Source: an uncultured Reyranella sp. (GTDB lineage Bacteria; Pseudomonadota; Alphaproteobacteria; Reyranellales; Reyranellaceae). Taken from it: DNA of 54,215 nt. The position numbers were made by a program, and so were the translations under genes. The stretch spans positions 1 to 54,215 of the forward strand of contig CALDNT010000257.1 in NCBI GenBank assembly GCA_937915145.1, given 5' to 3'. Below the pieces are notes generated by a model. That model ran no database searches and had not been told where the DNA came from. It saw only the letters and a program-made list of their open reading frames with translations. Position 1 is the first letter of the stretch. The number at the start of each line of letters is the position of its first letter. This document shows, one piece after another, positions 29,320 through 37,330 of the stretch.

Positions 29320-30549
29320 TTGGCCAGGGGAGAGCGGGTGCGGCGCGGCGTCTACCATGGATGGTGGGTAGTTTTTTGCACCTTTGTCATTGCTCTATAT
29401 GGATGGGGGCTCGGATTCTATGGGTTGAGTCTATATCTGGTGGCCCTGACCGAGATCCACGGCTGGTCGCCGGCCACCATCTCGGCAGGAATCACCTTTT
29501 ATTACATCTTCGGCGCCTTCCTGGTCATGCAGGTTGGCGACGCCATACTGAAGAGAGGCGCGCGGGTCGTCGTCCTGGCGGGCGTTGGGCTGATGGGCCT
29601 GGGCGTGCTGGGCCTCACGATCGTCGACCGGCCCTGGCAGCTCTACATCGCCTTCCTGGTGATGATCCCGGGTTGGGCCGCCATGGGCGGCGGCGCGATC
29701 AACACCATCATCGCCCAATGGTTCAACCGCCGCCGCGGGCTGGCGGCCAGCCTGGCGTTGAATGGTGCCACCTGCGGTGGGCTGTTGTTCGCGCCGGCCT
29801 TTGCCTGGGCGATCGACACACTGGGCTTCGCCAGGGCCTGCGTCGCCGCGGTCGTCGTCGTGCTGGCCACGCTGTGGCCGCTGGCCGCTTTCGCCCTCCG
29901 CCCGCGCCGGCCCGACGAGCACGATACCGGCGACGAGCACGACGCCTCGCTCGAACCGGCCGGCACGCCGCTGAGCCGCGCCCAGCTCCTGCGCCAGCCG
30001 CGCTATCTCACGATGGTCGGTGCCTTTTCGCTGGGCCTGCTGGCGCAGATCAGCTTCATCACCCATCAGGCGGCGTTCCTGGTGCCCACGCTCGGCCTGA
30101 AGGAGGCCGGATGGGTGGTCAGCGTCACAGCCCTGGCGGCCCTGGTCGGGCGCATTTCGGTCGGCCTGGTGATCGATCGCATCGATCGCCGCGGCGCAAC
30201 CTCGGCGAACCTCGCCGTGCAGATCGCGGGCATGATCGTGCTGCTCCAGACTTCGTCGGTGTTCGGTCTTTACCTCGGATGCATCCTGTTCGGCTTCGGT
30301 GTCGGCAATCTGGTCACGCTGCCCGGTCTGATCGTGCAACAGGAGTTCCCGCGCCGCGATTTCGCCCGTGCCGTCAGCCTGAATGTTGCCATCACCCAGC
30401 TCGTTGCCGCGACAGGGCCGTCGATCCTGGGCGTGCTGCACGATCTGTCGGGCGACTACCGCACGTCGCTGATCGCCTGCCTGGTGCTGCAGGCAACCGC
30501 TGCCGTGCTCATCCTGATCCGTTCGCGTTCACCCGTTATCGGCGCCTGA
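29320..30549 (+). CDS. Major facilitator superfamily permease
   Basis: A 409-residue transporter with about twelve membrane helices in two halves, with a charged central loop (about residues 195-225, DEHDTGDEHD). It resembles the monocarboxylate/oxalate-formate-type MFS group, and likely moves small organic acids, but the substrate is unproven. TTG 29320 has AGGAGG six bases before it and puts the first helix (WWVVFCTFVIALYGWG) about 12 residues from the start. ATG 29254 is in frame but would add a polar tail. The stop overlaps the convergent trmB by 14 bases. Confidence 0.83.
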   Translation: MARGERVRRGVYHGWWVVFCTFVIALYGWGLGFYGLSLYLVALTEIHGWSPATISAGITFYYIFGAFLVMQVGDAILKRGARVVVLAGVGLMGLGVLGLTIVDRPWQLYIAFLVMIPGWAAMGGGAINTIIAQWFNRRRGLAASLALNGATCGGLLFAPAFAWAIDTLGFARACVAAVVVVLATLWPLAAFALRPRRPDEHDTGDEHDASLEPAGTPLSRAQLLRQPRYLTMVGAFSLGLLAQISFITHQAAFLVPTLGLKEAGWVVSVTALAALVGRISVGLVIDRIDRRGATSANLAVQIAGMIVLLQTSSVFGLYLGCILFGFGVGNLVTLPGLIVQQEFPRRDFARAVSLNVAITQLVAATGPSILGVLHDLSGDYRTSLIACLVLQATAAVLILIRSRSPVIGA

Positions 30550-31228
30550 AGCGCAGGAACACAGGCTTGTGGCCGGCCAGCATTTTCTGCTCGTAGCGCG
30601 TCGGCGGCCAGTCGTCGGGCCGGCCGCGCCAGTCAGCCGGCCGCTCGGCCAGCCACTCGAAGGCCGGATGGGTGCAGGCATGCTCGACCATCCACGGCAG
30701 GTAGCTCGGATCGTCGGTCGCAAGCCTGAGTTCCGCGCCCGGCGCCATCAGCCGCGCCAGCACACCGAGATTGTCGCGCTGCACGAACCGCCGCTTGTGA
30801 TGGCGGGATTTCGGCCACGGATCGGGAAACAGCACGAAGGCGCGTGACAACGAGGCGTCGGGCAGCGCCTTCATCACCAGCATCGCGTCGTCGGTGAACA
30901 GGCGAATGTTCTCCACGCCCTCGCGCTGGACATGAGCGAGGCATTTGGCGACGCCGTTGATATAGGGCTCGCAGCCGATCACGCCGACCCTTGGATGTTC
31001 CTTCGCCTGCCAGACGAGATGCTCGCCCGCGCCGAAGCCGACCTCGAGCCACACGCCATCGGCCGGCAGCGCGCCGCCGAAAAGACCCGCCAGATCGATC
31101 TTTTCCGGCTCCGGTGGCACGACGAGCGTGAGGCGCGGCAACAGCGTCGCGAGCAGCGACTGCTGCCCGTCGCGCAGTTTCTTGCCGCGGCGCCGTCCGT
31201 AGAGGGTGCGCTCGCGGACTTCGCTCAC
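30536..31228 (-). CDS. trmB: tRNA (guanine-N7)-methyltransferase TrmB
   Basis: A 230-residue SAM-dependent enzyme making m7G46 in tRNA. It has the SAM-binding block LEVGFGAGEHL, GCEPYINGVAK, and the family motif LFPDPWPKSRHHKRRF. The C-terminal TRYEQKMLAGHKPVFLRF is also diagnostic. GTG 31228 overlaps the stop of the TPP-enzyme gene by four bases, so the two are translationally coupled, an unusual pairing. The 3' end overlaps the MFS gene by 14 bases. Confidence 0.95.
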   Translation of the reverse strand: MSEVRERTLYGRRRGKKLRDGQQSLLATLLPRLTLVVPPEPEKIDLAGLFGGALPADGVWLEVGFGAGEHLVWQAKEHPRVGVIGCEPYINGVAKCLAHVQREGVENIRLFTDDAMLVMKALPDASLSRAFVLFPDPWPKSRHHKRRFVQRDNLGVLARLMAPGAELRLATDDPSYLPWMVEHACTHPAFEWLAERPADWRGRPDDWPPTRYEQKMLAGHKPVFLRFRRR

Positions 31229-32769
31229 ATGATCACGTCGATGAGATACGGACCCTTTTGCGACATCGCGTAGGTGAGCTGCTTGGTCAGCTCCTCGAGA
31301 TTGTGCGCCTTGCCGCCCGGAACGCCCATGCTCTTGGACATCATCGAGAAGTCGAGTGTCGGCCGGTCGAGAGTGAGCATGTCGATGGCCCGCGGTCCCG
31401 GGTTGGCGGCCCCGACATCGGCAAGCTGGCTGTAGAGGATGTTGTAGGAGCGGTTGGAGAAGATCATCACGCAGACGTCGAGATTCTCGCGTGCCATCGT
31501 CCACAGCGACTGGATCGTGTACATCGCCGAGCCGTCGCCGATCATGCAGATGACCTTGCGGTCGGGGCAGGCCACGGCAGCACCCACCGCCACCGGTCCG
31601 CCGAAGCCGATCGAGCCGCCCATGTTGTTCAGCCAGTCGTGCGGCGGCGCACCGGCGCTGAACGGGAAGAAGCCGCGGCCGGTCGTCACCGACTCGTCGA
31701 CCACGATGGCACCTTCCGGCATGGTGGCACCCAGGGCCTGGCCGAGACCGTCGAGCGTGAACTTGCCGGTCGGACGATCGGGCCGGCTCGGCTGGGCAAC
31801 GCCGGCCACTTTCTCGTTGAGCGCGCCGAGTTCGGCGGCCAGTGCTTCCAGCGAGGCGATGGGATCGCCCTCGACCGGGCAGAGCGTGCTGATCTCGCAA
31901 CCGTCTGGCGACAGCACGGACGGCTTGCCGGGATAGGCGAAGAAGGCGAACGGCGCCTTGGCGCCGCACAGCACCATCTGCTTCGTCCCCTTCAGTTGTG
32001 CCTGGGCATTCTCGATCACGAAGTGCAGGCGCAACACCGGCACACGGCCGGCGCCACGCTCGATGCGCGCCGTTCCGCCCGCGCCCTGCACCTTGCAGCC
32101 GGTCTTGGCGGCGATCTTGCCGGCGAGTTCGAGGCCCTTGGCGCGCAGCGCCCGGCCGCCGATGAACAGCATCGCGCCTGGCATCTTGAGCGCCTTGGCG
32201 GCGGCCACCACGGTCTCGCTGGCGGGCTTGTCCGGGGCCGGCGTCGCCGGCGTCTCGGCCATGCCGTCGGCCTCGCCCCAGGCGGTGTCGGCCGGCAGGA
32301 TCAGGGTGGCGATCTGGCCTGGTGCCACGCGCGCGGCCTGGATTGCCAGCGCACCGTCGCCGGCCACGGTCTTCGACGTGGGCGAGGTCTTCACCCAATG
32401 CGAGAAAGGCCGCGCGATGCCCTCGATGTCGGCGGTGAGCGGCGTGTCGTACTTGATGTGATAGAGCGCGTGCTCGCCCACGATGTTGACGACACCCGAG
32501 CCGGCTTTCTTGGCGTTGTGCAGGTTGGCAGCCGCATTGGCGAGGCCCGGGCCGAGATGGAGCAGCGTCGAAGCCGGCTTGTCCTTCATGCGGTAGTAGC
32601 CGTCGGCCGCGCCGCTGCATACGCCTTCGAACAGGCCGAGCACGCAGCGCATGCCCTCGACGCGGTCGAGCGCGCCGACAAAGTGCATTTCCGATGTGCC
32701 GGGATTGGCGAAACAAACCTCGACGCCGCCCTTCACCAGGGTCCGTACCAGACTCTCCGCACCGTTCAT
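31225..32769 (-). CDS. Thiamine-diphosphate enzyme, acetolactate-synthase-like
   Basis: A 514-residue enzyme of the acetolactate synthase / benzoylformate decarboxylase family. The N-terminal Pyr domain has FANPGTSEMHFVGAL and the conserved Glu in GLFEGVCSGAADGY. The C-terminal PP domain has the TPP/Mg motif from GDGSAMYTIQSLW to NRSYNIL. The middle domain is degenerate for FAD binding, so a catabolic decarboxylase or lyase is as likely as true acetolactate synthesis, and no small subunit gene (ilvH) is adjacent. ATG 32769 gives family length. Its stop overlaps the trmB start. Confidence 0.83.
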   Translation of the reverse strand: MNGAESLVRTLVKGGVEVCFANPGTSEMHFVGALDRVEGMRCVLGLFEGVCSGAADGYYRMKDKPASTLLHLGPGLANAAANLHNAKKAGSGVVNIVGEHALYHIKYDTPLTADIEGIARPFSHWVKTSPTSKTVAGDGALAIQAARVAPGQIATLILPADTAWGEADGMAETPATPAPDKPASETVVAAAKALKMPGAMLFIGGRALRAKGLELAGKIAAKTGCKVQGAGGTARIERGAGRVPVLRLHFVIENAQAQLKGTKQMVLCGAKAPFAFFAYPGKPSVLSPDGCEISTLCPVEGDPIASLEALAAELGALNEKVAGVAQPSRPDRPTGKFTLDGLGQALGATMPEGAIVVDESVTTGRGFFPFSAGAPPHDWLNNMGGSIGFGGPVAVGAAVACPDRKVICMIGDGSAMYTIQSLWTMARENLDVCVMIFSNRSYNILYSQLADVGAANPGPRAIDMLTLDRPTLDFSMMSKSMGVPGGKAHNLEELTKQLTYAMSQKGPYLIDVIM

Positions 32770-32951
32770 CGACGTAATCCCCCGCCCGCTGAATATATAG
32801 GTGGCGGCACCGTAAGCTGTTGGCCGCGGCCAAGCCATTGCGATTACTCGCGTATTCCAGGATGCGGGTATCCCGCCGATGTTCTTGCTTTATTCTCAGG
32901 AATTTATTCAGTACACTTGAACCATTATTTGAGAACGAAAGTCATATTTCC

Positions 32952-33437
32952 ATGAACTCATCGGTTCCCCCCGGGAGTTCGGCCATCGAGACGACGTTCA
33001 TCGTCGGCACCGATCTGGTCGAGTTTGATCGCCACGACCTTCCGATCTACGCCACGCTGGAGTCGCGTTGGGCGGACGCCGGCCTCGACGCCAGCAGCCA
33101 TGGCGCGTCGCTCGACCGGCTGTTCGGCGAGCCCGGTGAAGTCCACGTAAGCAGTACCGTCGGCGGCGAGCAGCACGCCGCGGCAGCGACCATGCTTGCC
33201 GCCGATCCGCTGGTCGTTCTGACCGGTCTTTCCGATGGATTGGCCGTGCCCGCCGCCGAACCTTCGGGCCGTGCGGGCACGCTCGAGGACGCCCACGGCG
33301 TCCCCCCGTCATCCGGCGCGTCCGGGATCGCTGCGACCTTCGATATCGGCATCGATACGTCTGTCGCGGTGCATTCGGACGACGGCAGCAGTTGGGACCC
33401 TTCCGGCAACGGTTGGCACTTCGACTACGGCGCCTGA
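32952..33437 (+). CDS. Uncharacterised acidic protein
   Basis: A 161-residue protein that I do not recognise. It is rich in Asp, Gly, Ala and Ser, has no cysteine, no signal peptide and no membrane segment. It ends in an aromatic, glycine-rich tail (SSWDPSGNGWHFDYGA). ATG 32952 lacks a strong ribosome site, and the region upstream is AT-richer than average. The frame is open throughout and codon use is GC-rich at third positions, which supports it being real. It stands alone, divergent from the TPP-enzyme gene. Confidence 0.5.
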   Translation: MNSSVPPGSSAIETTFIVGTDLVEFDRHDLPIYATLESRWADAGLDASSHGASLDRLFGEPGEVHVSSTVGGEQHAAAATMLAADPLVVLTGLSDGLAVPAAEPSGRAGTLEDAHGVPPSSGASGIAATFDIGIDTSVAVHSDDGSSWDPSGNGWHFDYGA

Positions 33438-33560
33438 GCAGACCATCAGCTGCCTCGGCTGAACGGGCCTTGCTTGTCCGGCGTCGGTGTATGAATTTCG
33501 GCCTCAAGCCATTGAAGCAACACCCGAATCGACGAAACGCCTGCCACGGAATTCACGCCT

Positions 33561-33980
33561 TCACTTTTCGGGATGCGTGTCTGAAAACGTGACTCCGATT
33601 TCGGCGTCGTAGCGGGCCATCCGGACCTCCGCCTCGCGCAGGCGCTCGGCCAGATCGGTCTCACGGGTCGGCGGCGGAGCCGACGCCGATCCAAAGATCT
33701 CGCGACGAACCTGCCGATTCGCGGCCGTCGGATGGTATCGGTAGACGATGCGCGGGCGGCCCACCAGGGCGCGTTCCATCATCTCGTCATGCAGCATATC
33801 GCACGCCCGGGCGGCTGCCGCCTTCCAGCGCCGCGCGAATTCGGGATCGCGGGCACGCCAGCGGTAGGCCAGGCGCCGGTCAAGGCCGGCCGCACGGCAG
33901 GCTTCGGCGATGTTGGCGGTCCTGGCGAGCGCGCGCAGAAAGCGGCCCTGCCGCGTCCACGGCAAAGTGAGTTTGGTCAT
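33561..33980 (-). CDS. Small HTH protein, terminase-small-subunit-like
   Basis: A 139-residue protein whose first 60 residues form a helix-turn-helix like that of phage terminase small subunits and some transposase-associated regulators (FLRALARTANIAEACRAAGLDRRLAYRWRARDPEFARRWKAA). The C-terminal part has a coiled segment (DLAERLREAEVRMARYDAEIGV). ATG 33980 gives a natural domain boundary. No other phage gene is nearby, so it is a lone remnant or a domesticated regulator. An intrinsic terminator lies directly upstream, and the IS1-like element has inserted about 140 bases upstream of the start. Confidence 0.6.
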   Translation of the reverse strand: MTKLTLPWTRQGRFLRALARTANIAEACRAAGLDRRLAYRWRARDPEFARRWKAAAARACDMLHDEMMERALVGRPRIVYRYHPTAANRQVRREIFGSASAPPPTRETDLAERLREAEVRMARYDAEIGVTFSDTHPEK

Positions 33981-34002
33981 GTGAATGTCCTGTTCGGGCA
34001 AG

Positions 34003-34057
34003 AAAAAACGCCCGGCGGACCGGGCGGAGCAAACTCCGCCCTTCGATCCGCGGGCGT
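34003..34057 (-). terminator. Large terminator hairpin ahead of the HTH gene
   Basis: The inner stem GGGCGGAG/CTCCGCCC (34022-34029 with 34034-34041, CAAA-type loop) and outer arms ACGCCC/GGGCGT (34008-34013 with 34052-34057) form a long hairpin. On the minus strand it is followed by six T (34003-34008), only 23 bases before the HTH gene start, so it may act as an attenuator. Confidence 0.75.
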
Positions 34058-34120
34058 CTGTGTTGAGGGGCCTGAAACACCCCATCATGCCGGAAAATAT
34101 AGCCCAGATCTGCTGAAGCT

Positions 34121-34128
34121 GCAAATTT
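34121..34128. repeat. Left target-site duplication of the IS1-like element
   Basis: GCAAATTT directly abuts the left inverted repeat and is repeated identically at 37647-37654 beyond the right one. Eight bases is within the range produced by IS1-family insertion. Confidence 0.9.
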
Positions 34129-34145
34129 GGTAGTGTCTCAGTTTG
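34129..34145 (+). repeat. Left terminal inverted repeat (17 bp)
   Basis: GGTAGTGTCTCAGTTTG, an exact inverse of 37630-37646. Similarity ends right after the 17th base. Confidence 0.93.
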
Positions 34146-34277
34146 GAATCCACAACCTGTGAATTTTTTGCTTGGACGCTTGGGCGGAAACGACCAAATC
34201 TCATCCCGCTGAATGGGGACGATACGTCGATTTGCGCGATCCGTGCGGGAACTATGCGCGGGTCATCCGTAGACCCG

Positions 34278-34307
34278 TTGACGACTGCTGAGTACAGTCT
34301 CTATAGG
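34278..34307 (+). promoter_or_regulatory. Candidate promoter of the antitoxin/GNAT pair
   Basis: TTGACG (34278-34283) and TATAGG (34302-34307) are 18 bases apart, upstream of the palindrome and the two-gene module. A TAGGATAGGATAG repeat follows the -10 element. Confidence 0.45.
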
Positions 34308-34324
34308 ATAGGATAGATTTCTTA

Positions 34325-34354
34325 ACGATTACCGTCCCGTCGGACGGTAATCGT
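34325..34354. promoter_or_regulatory. Perfect 13-bp palindrome inside the element
   Basis: ACGATTACCGTCC (34325-34337) and its exact complement (34342-34354) enclose a 4-base loop. There is no T-run, so it is not a simple terminator on the plus strand. It lies between the candidate promoter and the antitoxin gene and could be an operator, an RNA leader structure or a read-through barrier. Confidence 0.7.
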
Positions 34355-34467
34355 CCTACTGGGGGTCTGTCAAGGTTTAGACGTGATTGCTCACCATCTC
34401 GCATGCTAATCACGTTTCACACGCCAACTGGCGCCAACTATGGCAGCCACAGGGAAGGGAGGCGAGT

Positions 34468-34665
34468 ATGTCTATTTCATCGACCGCCTTTGGGCGAGTA
34501 GTTCTGACCGGCAAGGATGCCGAGAAATTCAAATCGCAGGTTCGTTACGGACGCGCCAGCGCGGCATCGCGTAGCGCCGTGACGGAAGGCGTGAAGCTTG
34601 CGAAGCAGCTCAGCGCGAACGGAAGCGTAACCTTTAGGCTGCCCAAGATACGCCCTGCCAAATAG
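34468..34665 (+). CDS. Putative antitoxin of a GNAT toxin
   Basis: A 65-residue basic protein (STAFGRVVLTGKDAEKFKSQVRYGRAS... then TEGVKLAKQL). ATG 34468 follows AGGGAGGCGAGT, a strong ribosome site. It is followed with a one-base overlap by a GNAT acetyltransferase, the order of TacA-TacT type toxin-antitoxin operons. It lacks the clear ribbon-helix-helix of DUF1778 antitoxins, so its class is uncertain and the antitoxin role is inferred from size, order and coupling. It is the first passenger gene of the IS1-like element. Confidence 0.6.
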   Translation: MSISSTAFGRVVLTGKDAEKFKSQVRYGRASAASRSAVTEGVKLAKQLSANGSVTFRLPKIRPAK

Positions 34666-35195
34666 TGGCTGACGAAGTTACTATTAGGACCATCGAGCCC
34701 GGAGACAAACTCTCCGGGCTTTCTCTTGGCCTAGCGGAGCATCAGCCTCTCAAGACATTCCTCCTGCGCGATGCCGCTAAATATCACGAGAGCAACCTCG
34801 CAAAAACCTACGGTGCGTTTCTTTCTGATTCTGATACGCCCAAAAAAGCAGTCGGGTATGTAACGCTGGTTTGTGGGGAGATAGCTACAGAAGCGCAACT
34901 GCAGGCCGTGGAAACGGCGACGTTCAATTACCCGCACTATCCGGCGCTGAAAATTGCCCGCCTGGCAGTCAACAAGAACCTTCAGGGTGGAGGACTCGGG
35001 CGTCGTCTCACCCGCCTTGCCATCGGCATCGCCAAAGACGAGATCTGCCCGCGCGTGGGGTGCCGCTTTGTCACGCTGGACGCAAAGAAGGGATCGATCA
35101 CGTTCTATGAAAAGCAAGGCTTCAAGCTTCTCGACACGACGGAGAATATGAAACGGGATCATCCGGTCATGTTTCTCGATTTGAACAAGCACTGA
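34665..35195 (+). CDS. GNAT acetyltransferase, putative toxin
   Basis: A 176-residue GNAT-fold acetyltransferase. The core strand and acetyl-CoA loop are visible as KIARLAVNKNLQGGGLGRRL (QGGGLG at about residues 107-112), and FVTLDAKKGSITFYEKQGFKLL forms the C-terminal part. GTG 34665 overlaps the antitoxin stop by one base (TAGTG). GNAT toxins such as TacT and AtaT acetylate aminoacyl-tRNA and stop translation; whether this one does so is inference from the paired layout. Its stop directly abuts the stop of the convergent transposase gene. GNAT genes are recurrent passengers of IS1/IS1595-type elements. Confidence 0.75.
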   Translation: MADEVTIRTIEPGDKLSGLSLGLAEHQPLKTFLLRDAAKYHESNLAKTYGAFLSDSDTPKKAVGYVTLVCGEIATEAQLQAVETATFNYPHYPALKIARLAVNKNLQGGGLGRRLTRLAIGIAKDEICPRVGCRFVTLDAKKGSITFYEKQGFKLLDTTENMKRDHPVMFLDLNKH

Positions 35196-36020
35196 TTATT
35201 TCGCCAGCGAGGCGATTTCCTCTAGCGACCAAACGTGATCGGTAATGCCGGCCTGCATCGCCGGAGTGACCCGCAGCGTCTTATGAACGCGGCCGAAGTT
35301 GTAGAACATCATGTGCAGCGCCACGGCGTGCGCGTGGTTCTCGATCTTCTTCGAGAAGCCGTTGGTAAGGCGCGTGAAGCGGCGGCAGCCCATGCGCAGC
35401 GTGAGGTTGCTGCGCTCGGCATATGATGTGCTGATGTGCTTTTCATCGGGACGGCCCGCGACAGTGCCGCGCGTAACGCCAAGGCACTGCGCCGGGCTGT
35501 AGCGGGTCGTATTGCCCTCGGGGGCCTTGCCGTAGTGCTTCACGATCATGGCGTAATCAATGACACCGCCAAAAGCTGCTTCAACGGCCTGCAAATAGAC
35601 CTTATGGCCGTCGCTGCTGAGCTGGATGCGATGGGCGAGGCGGCTGGCAAGATCGTCAATGAAGATGCGGCCAGAGGCAGCGTCGCGACCGCCGACGAAC
35701 CAAGACGGGATCAGCTTGGTATCGGCGTCGATGGCGGTCCACGTCCACACGTCGCCCATACCGAGCGCCTTGGCGGTTTCCGACGTGTTGCGCTGCTTGG
35801 AGCCGACGAACGCCCAAATCTCGTCAACCTGGACCCGCTTGCACGACAGGTTCACGAACGCCTTGTCCTGATAGTCGGAAGCGGCCTGCCCCACGTCGAC
35901 CAATAGCTTGGTCACGGTGTTGATGCTCACATCGGCCAGCCGGGACGTGGCCCGCATCGACATGCCCTCAACTAGCATTCCGAGGATTTGGGCGCGCTTG
36001 GCGTTGCTCAGCTTGTTCAT
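35196..36020 (-). CDS. IS1-like DDE transposase
   Basis: A 274-residue transposase encoded by one uninterrupted frame, unlike classical IS1, which needs a frameshift between insA and insB. An N-terminal helix-turn-helix (about residues 10-45, VEGMSMRATSRLADVSINTVTKLL) is followed by the catalytic triad Asp66 (VQVDEIWAFVG), Asp137 (SSDGHKVY) and Glu202 (STSYAERSNL). The C-terminal part (RMGCRRFTRLTNGFSKKIENH...) is typical of this group. ATG 36020 is chosen at the natural start of the HTH domain. It appears intact. Confidence 0.87.
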   Translation of the reverse strand: MNKLSNAKRAQILGMLVEGMSMRATSRLADVSINTVTKLLVDVGQAASDYQDKAFVNLSCKRVQVDEIWAFVGSKQRNTSETAKALGMGDVWTWTAIDADTKLIPSWFVGGRDAASGRIFIDDLASRLAHRIQLSSDGHKVYLQAVEAAFGGVIDYAMIVKHYGKAPEGNTTRYSPAQCLGVTRGTVAGRPDEKHISTSYAERSNLTLRMGCRRFTRLTNGFSKKIENHAHAVALHMMFYNFGRVHKTLRVTPAMQAGITDHVWSLEEIASLAK

Positions 36021-36351
36021 ACTGAACAATATGCTTGAGCGGTCATGGAATGTCAACACGGGTCGATTCCCAAATAGAAGCGGCGGTGGTATAACCACCG
36101 CCGCCGTTGAGGTTTTACGTATCTGCGGCCCACGTTAGGTCGCCTTCCCGTGCCCGGGTTGGCGGCCTTTCTATTGCCCCGTGCCGCCCCCGTGAGCGTG
36201 GGATTCGGCTAGGGGGACCCTCCTGGTCTTCATCTGCGCCTCTTCGTTACTCCCCGGAGACTAGGCTTATTAGTAGGCTTGATCAAGGCTTTTTTCTGGA
36301 CTTGATCGGGAATATCTGCATAAATGCCCTCCACCACTGGAGGCGCGAAAA
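36021..36351. other. Spacer between transposase and DUF5343-like gene
   Basis: No gene seen. It holds a perfect 11-bp hairpin (36080-36090 with 36094-36104, ATA loop) and an AT-richer part near 36250-36320 that probably contains the promoter of the following gene. Confidence 0.5.
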
Positions 36352-37320
36352 ATGACCGACACGGCAGTCGACAAAGACGAAGTATCCCGCACCGTCGTCG
36401 GGCGCGGGCCGGGATACCCATACATCTCTCTGCGAAAAGCCATCGAGCGGGCCGAGGCGGTCCGTGACGCCAACATGGCTCGTGCGGCAGCTAAGCCAAT
36501 CGCCTTCTACAAGGTGTGGGGCTATTCAGGTGACAGTGGCGGCGCGCGCCAGACGATGGCCGCCCTCAACCACTTTGGACTGCTTGATTACGTGGGCCGG
36601 GGCGATGCGCGGGAAGTACGTCTTAGCGATCTCGCGCGGCGTATCGTTCTCGACAAGGTGCCGGACTCAAAGGACCGCGCCACTGCAATTCGCGAGTCGG
36701 CACTGTCCCCGGCGATCCACAAGAAGTTGTTTGAGAGTTATCCGCCGCCGTTGCCGCCAGATGTCGTGATCGAAACGTTCCTCACGCGCGACAATGACTA
36801 TAACGATCAGGCGGCTGCAAGTTTGATCGCAGAGTGGCGGGACACATTGGACTATGCCGGCCTAACGGGGCCTGATAGTATTCCCGCTCAAGAGGACGCG
36901 CTCTCCAAAGAAAAGCCCGACATCGTTGTCAAAGCGGGCGATTTGGTGCAGTGGACAAGCGGCGGCGTCGATCAGTTTCCTGCGCCAAAGCGGGTCTTGG
37001 GCACGCAAACACACGAGGGAAAGGAGTGGGCGTTCGTCGAAGGTGAAAAGACGGGTGTTCCTATGGCCGAATTATCAATCGTTACTGCAGCCCCCGCAGG
37101 CGCCACGGCGCCGCCTGCCATGCCACAAGAATTGCAGGGTCGCCCCACCATCAAGCCTGGCACTCGACAAGAGGTGTTCGCCCTTGATGAGGGAGACGTG
37201 ACCTTGACGTTTCCAGAGGGTCTATCGCCGGAAAGCTATTCCGACCTGGAAAGCTATCTGGGACTGTTCTTGAAGAAGGCGAAGCGCCGCGCCAGCAAAA
37301 AGGACGAGGACCCAGCCTAG
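36352..37320 (+). CDS. DUF5343-like passenger protein
   Basis: A 322-residue protein. The first 170 residues resemble the DUF5343 pattern: PYISLRKAIERAEAVRDA, GARQTMAALNHFGLLDYVG, VRLSDLARRIVLDK, AIRESALSPAIHKKLFESYP and SLIAEWRDTLDYAGL. This looks like a DNA-binding or regulatory fold with a winged-helix flavour. Residues 170-322 are a low-similarity tail that includes an SH3-like stretch and a lysine-rich end (KKAKRRASKKDED). It is a passenger in the IS1-like element, and function is unknown. A role in element control or host defence is speculation. Confidence 0.6.
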   Translation: MTDTAVDKDEVSRTVVGRGPGYPYISLRKAIERAEAVRDANMARAAAKPIAFYKVWGYSGDSGGARQTMAALNHFGLLDYVGRGDAREVRLSDLARRIVLDKVPDSKDRATAIRESALSPAIHKKLFESYPPPLPPDVVIETFLTRDNDYNDQAAASLIAEWRDTLDYAGLTGPDSIPAQEDALSKEKPDIVVKAGDLVQWTSGGVDQFPAPKRVLGTQTHEGKEWAFVEGEKTGVPMAELSIVTAAPAGATAPPAMPQELQGRPTIKPGTRQEVFALDEGDVTLTFPEGLSPESYSDLESYLGLFLKKAKRRASKKDEDPA

Positions 37321-37330
37321 AGGGGCGTTG

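Noticed and set aside
33561-33980. Prophage region
   Set aside because: Only one terminase-like HTH protein is present, with no capsid, tail, integrase or lysis genes.
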